From assembly GCA_927798255.1 (NCBI GenBank), contig CAKMMH010000119.1, positions 1 through 5,815 of the forward strand: a stretch of 5,815 nucleotides of DNA, read 5' to 3'. The notes beneath the pieces were generated by a model that searched no databases, was not told the DNA's origin, and worked only from the letters and a program-made list of their open reading frames with translations. The DNA comes from an uncultured bacterium. GTDB lineage: Bacteria; Bdellovibrionota_C; UBA2361; CAKMMH01. The translations under genes and the position numbers were made by a program. This document shows, piece after piece, positions 1 to 4,668 of this stretch; the first letter of the stretch is position 1, and each line of letters begins with the position of its first letter.

Positions 1-248
1 AAACGCTTAAAGATTTTATTTTAGTATTATTTTCTAAAAATAATTTTTTATTTTTATTAAGAGAAGGGATTTATTTTTCAAATATAATAATAAAAAGTTT
101 TTTATTATACTTTATTATGATTTGGTTTAGATGGACTTTTCCAAGAATAAGAGCTGATGAATTTACAAGTTTATGTTACAAATACTTAGTACCAATTAGT
201 TTATTTTGTTTTATTGGAGTCCTTATACAAATTACTTTTTTTAAATAG
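1..248 (+). CDS. nuoH: NADH-quinone oxidoreductase subunit H, C-terminal part (5' end outside window)
   Basis: Membrane-arm subunit of respiratory complex I, which sits at the junction with the peripheral arm and helps form the quinone-binding chamber. Only the last 81 residues are visible; reading starts at base 3 and stops at TAG 246-248. The visible part has hydrophobic helices on both sides of the family hallmark WFRWTFPRIRADEF, which matches the W-(V/I)-R-W-T-(L/F)-P-R-(F/I)-R pattern near the NuoH C-terminus. A final hydrophobic helix follows (LVPISLFCFIGVLIQ) and the protein ends just after it, as is usual for NuoH. Its position directly before nuoI agrees with the standard nuo order. 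The tail is rich in Phe, Ile, Asn and Lys, consistent with the AT-rich genome. The identification rests on this motif and on synteny. Confidence 0.93.
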   Translation, partial: TLKDFILVLFSKNNFLFLLREGIYFSNIIIKSFLLYFIMIWFRWTFPRIRADEFTSLCYKYLVPISLFCFIGVLIQITFFK

Positions 249-267
249 ATTATAAAATTTAAATTTG

Positions 268-711
268 ATGAAAAATTTTAAAAAATATTTTAAACAATTA
301 TATTTAGGTATATTAACAAATCTTAAGGGGCTTTTTTTAACTATTAAATATTTTTTTAAAAAGAAAGTTACATTAAGTTATCCAGAGATTAAAGAAGATA
401 TTCCACTATCTTTTAGAGGAATACATAAATATAATAAAAATAAATGTATAGCTTGTTTAATTTGTAAAAATAACTGCCCAGTATCTTGTATCGATATCGA
501 ATCTGAGGGGAAGGGACAAGATTTAAAAATTAAGGGTTACAAAATTGATTATTCAAAATGTCTTTTTTGTTCAATGTGTGAAGAGAATTGTCCAAAGAAA
601 GCTATATATTTAAGTAATGAATATAATTTATGTGTTGATAAGCGATGTGATTTGATAGTTGATTTTGTAAAAGAAACATCAAATTGTGATAATAGCAAAA
701 AGGAAAATTAA
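268..711 (+). CDS. nuoI: NADH-quinone oxidoreductase subunit I (2x[4Fe-4S] ferredoxin-type)
   Basis: Peripheral subunit of complex I that carries clusters N6a and N6b and passes electrons towards N2 and quinone. From ATG 268 the protein is 147 residues. Two CxxCxxCxxxCP motifs are present: Cys 60, 63, 66, 70 (CIACLICKNNCP) and Cys 98, 101, 104, 108 (CLFCSMCEENCP). These are the eight ligands expected for two [4Fe-4S] clusters. Upstream, YPEIKED and FRGIH match the conserved YPE...RGRH region of NuoI, and the basic, amphipathic N-terminus suits docking on the membrane arm. Length is slightly short but within the family range. An in-frame TTG (265) lies immediately before the ATG; I prefer the ATG. 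No Shine-Dalgarno sequence is visible ahead of either, so translation may depend on coupling to nuoH, which ends 19 nt upstream. nuoJ starts 3 nt after the stop. Confidence 0.96.
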   Translation: MKNFKKYFKQLYLGILTNLKGLFLTIKYFFKKKVTLSYPEIKEDIPLSFRGIHKYNKNKCIACLICKNNCPVSCIDIESEGKGQDLKIKGYKIDYSKCLFCSMCEENCPKKAIYLSNEYNLCVDKRCDLIVDFVKETSNCDNSKKEN

Positions 712-714
712 TTA

Positions 715-1239
715 ATGAATAATTTTTTTGTTAATCATATTTCACCTCAATATTTAAGTTTTTATCTTATAAGTCTAATTGTGATTTTACCAGCATTAGT
801 TTCTGTTATGACATCTGATATAAAGATAGCGCTTGTGAGTTTATTTTTTACATTTTTTGGAATCTCAGGATATTATGTTCTTTTATACTCTGAATTTTTA
901 GCTATTACTCAAGTAGTAGTATATGTTGGTGCAATTTTAATTTTATTAATTTTTGCATTCTTGCTTTTGGACCTTAAATTTTTAAAAGGTGAAAGTAAAA
1001 TAAAACAAAAGATATCGTCATTTTTCGTTGCTTTAATGTTTTTTATATTTATACCATTTTGTATGATACTAAAATCAACTTGGAGTGGTGAAAATAAGGT
1101 AATAAATAAACCAAATGACATAGTTGAAAGTATGGGGGCGTTGCTTCTTATTGATGAGTTTATACTTCTTGAAGTTGCGGGGGCGCTTCTTTTACTTGCA
1201 TTAATAGGTGCATCACTAATGATAAAAAGAGAAAAGTAA
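715..1239 (+). CDS. nuoJ: NADH-quinone oxidoreductase subunit J
   Basis: Integral membrane subunit of complex I, equivalent to mitochondrial ND6, located in the membrane arm between the quinone site and the antiporter-like subunits. The 174-residue product shows five hydrophobic segments at about residues 14-33, 36-57, 61-85, 100-119 and 146-169, the topology known for NuoJ. The third segment contains AITQVVVYVGAILIL, the conserved (A/E)xxQvxVYvGAIxVL signature of the helix that carries the pi-bulge in this family. The last helix has LLEVAGALLLLALIGA, matching the conserved FE(v/l)ASxLLLvAxIGA region, with the acidic residue kept at Glu153. The ATG at 715 follows an AAGGAAAA ribosome-binding site (about 700-707) at good spacing and lies 3 nt after the nuoI stop, so the two are very probably translationally linked. 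Confidence 0.95.
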   Translation: MNNFFVNHISPQYLSFYLISLIVILPALVSVMTSDIKIALVSLFFTFFGISGYYVLLYSEFLAITQVVVYVGAILILLIFAFLLLDLKFLKGESKIKQKISSFFVALMFFIFIPFCMILKSTWSGENKVINKPNDIVESMGALLLIDEFILLEVAGALLLLALIGASLMIKREK

Positions 1240-1258
1240 TTTAAGAGAGTTATTTTAA

Positions 1259-1582
1259 ATGATATCACTTAATTATTATTTATTTGTTTCAGGAATATTA
1301 GCAACAATAGGAATATTTTCTATAATTAGTAAGAATAATGCATTTTCTATTTTAATAGGAGTGGAGTTGATTTTAAATTCAGCAATAATTAATTTTATGG
1401 CTTTTTGGCGATTTAATCCAAGTTTTGAAACGAATCTTGACAAAGTTTCAGGGCCTTTAGTTGGTATATTTATTATGATTGTGGCAACATGTGAGCTTGC
1501 AGTTTCTCTTGCGATTCTTATTAAAGCATATAAAAATTACCGTTCAGTAAGAACAGATTTTATTGATGAGATGAAGAAGTAA
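1259..1582 (+). CDS. nuoK: NADH-quinone oxidoreductase subunit K
   Basis: Small membrane subunit of complex I, equivalent to mitochondrial ND4L, on the proton-translocation path between NuoJ and NuoN. The 107-residue product has three transmembrane helices. Both functionally important glutamates are present: Glu36 in LIGVELILNS, at the same number as in E. coli, and Glu79 in IVATCELAVSLAIL, which corresponds to E. coli Glu72. The short basic C-terminus ending in DEMKK resembles the family tail. The start ATG 1259 lies 19 nt after nuoJ and has a modest AAGAGAG ribosome-binding site (1243-1249). This is the last recognisable nuo gene here. In most bacteria nuoL, nuoM and nuoN follow directly, but the next sequence is a non-coding or decayed stretch and then the convergent typA gene. 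Confidence 0.96.
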   Translation: MISLNYYLFVSGILATIGIFSIISKNNAFSILIGVELILNSAIINFMAFWRFNPSFETNLDKVSGPLVGIFIMIVATCELAVSLAILIKAYKNYRSVRTDFIDEMKK

Positions 1583-1609
1583 TAGATTAATATTTAATAA
1601 TAATTAACT

Positions 1610-2065
1610 TTAATCTTCATCAAGGATTCCTAATAAGAACAAAGCCGATTTTACTTTTTCTACTGTACCTCTAATTGATTCACATTTTTGAGCATTTATT
1701 ATGCTATTAATATCAATATTTTTTCTGGGATTTTTAGCATTCTTATTGTTCTTTCTATAGCATCTTTTACTTTATTTAAGTATGCTGCTCTTATATTTGA
1801 ATCAATTATGTTACTTGTATTTATATCATCAATGTCATCACAGTGCATTTTATTATTATTTAAACTATTGTTGTCAAAATAACTTAATAAAAGCCTGTGA
1901 TCACATTTTGTAAAACTTAATAATCTTACTAATTGATGTTTTTTCTATATGTGAAAGAGCATGCAAAGAAAATTTAACTTCATGTATAACTCTTTCTTTT
2001 ACATGTGCAATGGGATTTATTATAAATTCACATGTGGTAAACACTGCAGATTAAAAATATATCAT
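1610..2065 (-). pseudogene. Decayed minus-strand gene, function unknown (two frameshifts)
   Basis: Read on the minus strand, this gap gives three adjoining open segments that look protein-like. Segment A (about 2050 down to 1904) includes INPIAHVKERVIHEVKFSLH and ends at TGA 1901-1903. Segment B is in a different frame (about 1905 down to 1740) and includes CDHRLLLSYFD, then NIRAAYLNKVKDAIERTIR. Segment C returns to the frame of A (about 1740 down to TAA 1610-1612) and includes INAQKCESIRGTVEKVKSAL and ends LFLLGILDED. Joined, they give roughly 145 residues of mixed charged and helical character with no obvious transmembrane segments. An ATG at 2063-2065 is in the frame of A but is followed by TAA at 2051-2053; GTG 2042-2044 is another possible start. 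The switches lie near short A-runs, so sequencing error is an alternative to true decay. I do not recognise the family. It lies downstream of typA in the same orientation. Confidence 0.5.
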
Positions 2066-2083
2066 ATATATGGTCTTATGCTA

Positions 2084-2109
2084 ATTAATTTTTAATATTA
2101 AAAATTAAT
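2084..2109 (-). terminator. Perfect 26-bp A/T palindrome just after typA; possible terminator
   Basis: Two 13-base arms with no spacer (left arm ATTAATTTTTAAT, 2084-2096) are exact reverse complements. The palindrome begins 3 bases beyond the typA stop codon, where a transcription terminator would be expected. As RNA it could fold into a hairpin with a small loop. It contains no G or C and no clear U-run follows on the minus strand, so it is not a textbook rho-independent terminator. It may be a weak bidirectional terminator or a chance product of the base composition. Confidence 0.35.
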
Positions 2110-2112
2110 AAG

Positions 2113-3888
2113 TTATAAATTCTTTTTTCTAATTCTTACAAACTTTGGTGTAACTTCAACTAGCTCATCATCTGATATAAAATCAAGTGCCTTCTCGATA
2201 GTCATAGGCTGAACAGGTGTTAAAATCACGTTGTCATCTTTCCCGGCGGCTCTTAAATTTGTAAGTTTTTTAGCCTTTGAAGGGTTTACTGCAAGATCTC
2301 CAGATTTGCATCTTTCACCTACAACCATTCCTTTATAAAATTGATCTCCCGGTACAACAAACATTTTTCCACGAGGTTCTAGGTTAAATATTGCGTAAGC
2401 TACTGCCTCGCCATCTCTATCTGCGACAAGCGAACCATTTTCTCTTGATACAAAATCGCCTCTATATTCTTCATAACCTTCAAGATATGAGCTCATAAGG
2501 CCTGTTCCTTTTGTATCGGTTAGGAATGTGTCTCTATAACCTATTAATGCGCGAGATGGTACTGAAAATTCGAGTCTAGTCCTTTCACCGTAGTTATGCA
2601 TATTAGTTAATATACCTTTTCTTCCAGAAAGTTTACTTGTTACAATTCCTGTGTATTCATCATTACAATCAACTACTACATGTTCAATTGGTTCAAGTTT
2701 TTTTCCATTTTCATATTTATAAAGTACAACAGGGCGTCCTATAGAAATTTCATAAGATTCACGGCGCATAGTTTCAATTAAAATTACGAGCTGAAGTTCA
2801 CCTCTAGCTTTTACAAGAAAGGTGTCTGGAGATTCTGTTTTTTCTACTTGAATTGAAACATTATATAAAGTTTCTTTTATTAATCTTTCATAGATTTTTT
2901 GTGATTGAATAAATTTACCATCACGTCCTGCAAAAGGGGAAGAATTTGCTGAGAAATGCATTGCAACTGTTGGTGGGTCAACATGAATTCTTGGAAGTGC
3001 TTTCTCAACTTCTGGGCTACAAATCGTGTCACCAATTGTGACTTCATCAATACCAGAAAGGAGTATGATATCACCAGGCTCAGCAACATTTGTTTCTTGA
3101 ACCTTTATTCCTTGATATGATTGTAGTTTTACAACCTTTAAAGCGTTCCTATTGTTATGTTCATCAATTAAAATTAAAGAATCACCTGCCTTTGATGTGC
3201 CGTGAGCAACTTTACCTATTGCAAGACGTCCTAAAAATTCTGAGTAACTAACATTTGCTACAAGCATTTGAAAGTGTTTTGATTCATCATAATTTGGAGC
3301 TGGAACATGGTTAATAATTGTATCAAAAAGTGGAGTTAAGGTTTTTCCTGGAACGTTTAAATCATTTGTTGCTGTTCCGTCACGTCCTACTGTGTAAAGT
3401 ACAGGAAAATCTATTTGCTCTTCACTAGCACCTAAATCAATAAATAAACTATAAACTTCATCAAGCACTTCGCTAATTCGTGCGTCTTGTCTATCGATTT
3501 TGTTTATACAAACAATCATTGAAAGACCTAACTCTAAAGCTTTTTGAACAACAAATCTAGTTTGAGGAAGAGGACCTTCTGCTGAATCTACAAGAAGTAT
3601 TGCGCCATCTACCATAGACAATGCTCTTTCTACTTCACCACCAAAATCAGCATGTCCTGGCGTATCTAATATATTAATTTTAACATCTTTCCAGTTTACT
3701 GAGCAGTTTTTGGCGGTAATAGTTATACCTCTTTCTCTTTCAAGGGCCATATTATCCATAAGACGTTCTTCAGTTTCAACGCCATCTCTAAAAACTCCCG
3801 CCTGTTTAAACATTTGGTCTACTAAAGTCGTTTTTCCGTGGTCAACGTGCGCAATGATAGCTATATTCCTTATTTTTTCGTTTTTCAT
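2113..3888 (-). CDS. typA: Translational GTPase TypA/BipA
   Basis: Ribosome-binding GTPase of the EF-G/LepA superfamily, linked to 50S subunit assembly and to growth under stress and cold. The 591-residue product is full length for the family (about 600). GTPase motifs are all visible: P-loop AHVDHGKTT (13-21), switch I RGITI (53-57), DTPGH (75-79) with the catalytic His79, and NKID (129-132). An EF-Tu-like second domain follows (about 205-295), then two alpha/beta domains of the EF-G III and V type (about 300-480), including the stretch around RGELQL. The TypA-specific C-terminal domain includes KKLTNLRAAGKDDN and DDELVEVTPKFVRIRKK. The start ATG is at 3886-3888, fixed by alignment of MKNEKIRNIAIIAHVDHG with the family; the sequence before it has no strong Shine-Dalgarno site. 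Its bases are less AT-rich than those of its neighbours, as expected for a conserved gene. It is convergent with the nuo genes and divergent from the FHA/kinase pair. Confidence 0.98.
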   Translation of the reverse strand: MKNEKIRNIAIIAHVDHGKTTLVDQMFKQAGVFRDGVETEERLMDNMALERERGITITAKNCSVNWKDVKINILDTPGHADFGGEVERALSMVDGAILLVDSAEGPLPQTRFVVQKALELGLSMIVCINKIDRQDARISEVLDEVYSLFIDLGASEEQIDFPVLYTVGRDGTATNDLNVPGKTLTPLFDTIINHVPAPNYDESKHFQMLVANVSYSEFLGRLAIGKVAHGTSKAGDSLILIDEHNNRNALKVVKLQSYQGIKVQETNVAEPGDIILLSGIDEVTIGDTICSPEVEKALPRIHVDPPTVAMHFSANSSPFAGRDGKFIQSQKIYERLIKETLYNVSIQVEKTESPDTFLVKARGELQLVILIETMRRESYEISIGRPVVLYKYENGKKLEPIEHVVVDCNDEYTGIVTSKLSGRKGILTNMHNYGERTRLEFSVPSRALIGYRDTFLTDTKGTGLMSSYLEGYEEYRGDFVSRENGSLVADRDGEAVAYAIFNLEPRGKMFVVPGDQFYKGMVVGERCKSGDLAVNPSKAKKLTNLRAAGKDDNVILTPVQPMTIEKALDFISDDELVEVTPKFVRIRKKNL

Positions 3889-3967
3889 AAGCTTACTATT
3901 GTTTAATATAAATATATAAGTTGTTGTATTAATTAAGTATAATTTTTTAGGTAAGTTTTCTTTCTCT

Positions 3968-4037
3968 TTTTTTAAAGTTTTCCTAACTTCTTTCTAGTAC
4001 TTACGACATAAAATATCAAAATAAAAACTTTAAAAAA
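3968..4037. repeat. 14-bp perfect inverted repeat flanking the candidate typA promoter
   Basis: TTTTTTAAAGTTTT at 3968-3981 and its exact reverse complement at 4024-4037 are separated by 42 bp. Pairing stops at both ends of the arms. The arms are largely homopolymeric, which raises the odds of chance. The spacer contains the promoter-like hexamers described at 3991-4019. Confidence 0.5.
3991..4019 (-). promoter_or_regulatory. Candidate sigma-70-type promoter for typA
   Basis: On the minus strand TTGATA (4014-4019) matches five of six bases of the -35 consensus. A 17-bp spacer is followed by TAGAAA (3991-3996), which matches four of six -10 bases. The predicted leader to the typA ATG would be about 95 nt. 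In DNA this rich in A and T such matches occur by chance, and other -10-like TATATT sequences lie closer to the gene, so this is tentative. Confidence 0.22.
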
Positions 4038-4132
4038 TAAGATAACGTTTATTTAGGCTCTAGTAATTTATTATATTAAAATTATCAAATTATTAGAATA
4101 ACTTACTAAAAAACATATAAAATGATAATGAT

Positions 4133-4154
4133 TTAAATATTATAAAATATTTAA
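4133..4154. repeat. 9-bp inverted repeat with 4-nt loop
   Basis: TTAAATATT (4133-4141) and AATATTTAA (4146-4154) are exact reverse complements around the loop ATAA. The element could be a protein-binding site or a weak hairpin, but it is made only of A and T in a very AT-rich spacer, so chance is a strong alternative. Confidence 0.4.
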
Positions 4155-4234
4155 GCTTATAATTTAGCAAAAAATTTTGAAATTTTCAAATTTAAATATA
4201 TGTTACTAAAATAAGTAAAAAGAAAATAGAAGCA

Positions 4235-4264
4235 CTTACATACTAAATGTAAGATAATAATATC
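4235..4264 (+). promoter_or_regulatory. Inverted repeat overlapping a candidate promoter of the FHA/kinase operon
   Basis: CTTACAT (4235-4241) and ATGTAAG (4247-4253) form a 7-5-7 inverted repeat, the size of a typical dimeric regulator site, about 50 bp before the FHA-protein ATG. Its left arm overlaps TTACAT (4236-4241), a possible -35 box, and GATAAT (4253-4258) or TAATAT (4258-4263) could act as a -10 box; the latter gives a 16-bp spacer. If this is the promoter, the repeat sits where a repressor would block RNA polymerase. The promoter assignment is tentative; the repeat itself is plain in the sequence. Confidence 0.35.
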
Positions 4265-4302
4265 AGTTTCTTATGTCCTTTTAATTTTTTTGAGGTGTTT
4301 GT

Positions 4303-4668
4303 ATGGCAAAAAATAAAAATAAAAGTAAACTTGTAGGATTTTTAGTAGCTTATGATGATAATGAGCTAGGTGAAGCGTATGAGCTTAGAGTCGGTAGATA
4401 TATTGTTAAAAACAATGGGTTAACTCAGGAAAAGAATGATATCATCGTTAACAGAGAAGATGTAGATTCTCCCCATTTAGCTATAAATGTAACTCAAGAC
4501 AATAAAATTGAAGTCCAAGATATCTTTAGTAAAGAAGGTTCCTATTATTTAAAAGAATCTCAAACGGTTGAAAAGCGTCTAAAAGGTGTAGTATCATTAA
4601 AACACGGCGATAAGCTAAGAGTTGGTACTAGCAAACATTTTCAATTAAGTATTTTAGTTAATGAATAA
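4303..4668 (+). CDS. Small FHA-domain protein, partner of the downstream kinase
   Basis: Predicted cytosolic protein of 121 residues made almost entirely of one forkhead-associated (FHA) domain, a fold that binds phosphothreonine peptides. Landmarks in order are VGRYIV (Gly31-Arg32), NDIIV (45-49), SPHLAI (Ser56, His58), the beta-strand pair VQDIFSKEGSYYL (71-83), LKHGDKLRVG (99-108) and a last strand FQLSILV. These follow the family pattern GR...S..HA.I...D..S.NGT...L..GD.I..G. The usual Asn-Gly-Thr appears as Glu-Gly-Ser (78-80), so phosphopeptide binding may be altered. The N-terminus MAKNKNKSK is basic. There is no signal peptide or membrane segment. The ATG at 4303 is well supported by GAGGTG (4292-4297), the strongest ribosome-binding site in the window. 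Its stop overlaps the kinase start by 8 nt, indicating co-translation and a shared role. It could instead serve as a scaffold rather than a phospho-reader. Confidence 0.82.
   Translation: MAKNKNKSKLVGFLVAYDDNELGEAYELRVGRYIVKNNGLTQEKNDIIVNREDVDSPHLAINVTQDNKIEVQDIFSKEGSYYLKESQTVEKRLKGVVSLKHGDKLRVGTSKHFQLSILVNE

Larger units (their letters stand above)
3889..4302. other. Divergent intergenic region between typA and the FHA-protein gene
   Basis: This 414-bp stretch is extremely AT-rich and has no convincing coding potential on either strand. It must hold the promoters of both typA (leftward) and the FHA/kinase operon (rightward). It contains several inverted repeats, listed separately, and a few promoter-like hexamers. 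It is longer than the other gene spacings in the window, which leaves room for regulation or a small RNA, but I see no structured RNA that I can name. Confidence 0.8.

Noticed and set aside
909..1268. Minus-strand reading frame of 119 residues opposite nuoJ
   Set aside because: It lies wholly over nuoJ and the nuoJ-nuoK spacer, has no family resemblance, and its composition (Ser, Ile, Asn, Lys) is an antisense shadow.
1583..1609. Possible rho-independent terminator after nuoK
   Set aside because: Only loose TTAATA/TATTAA-like pairing is present, with no stable stem and no clear T-run, so I do not call a terminator.
1688..1882. Plus-strand reading frame for a 64-residue hydrophobic peptide
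   Set aside because: It begins at TTG with no ribosome-binding site and lies opposite the better protein-like minus-strand segments. Its hydrophobic character is what the antisense of a charged, helical protein in AT-rich DNA would give.
2880..3089. Second minus-strand frame of 69 residues inside typA
   Set aside because: It is an out-of-frame reading within a well conserved gene and has no support of its own.
3710..3919. Plus-strand reading frame of 69 residues opposite the typA 5' end
   Set aside because: It is antisense to the conserved GTPase P-loop and switch I coding region and shows no recognisable domain.
4165..4200. Short TTTGAAA/TTTCAAA inverted repeat in the typA-FHA spacer
   Set aside because: The arms are 7 bp of nearly pure A/T with one base between them, expected by chance in this spacer.
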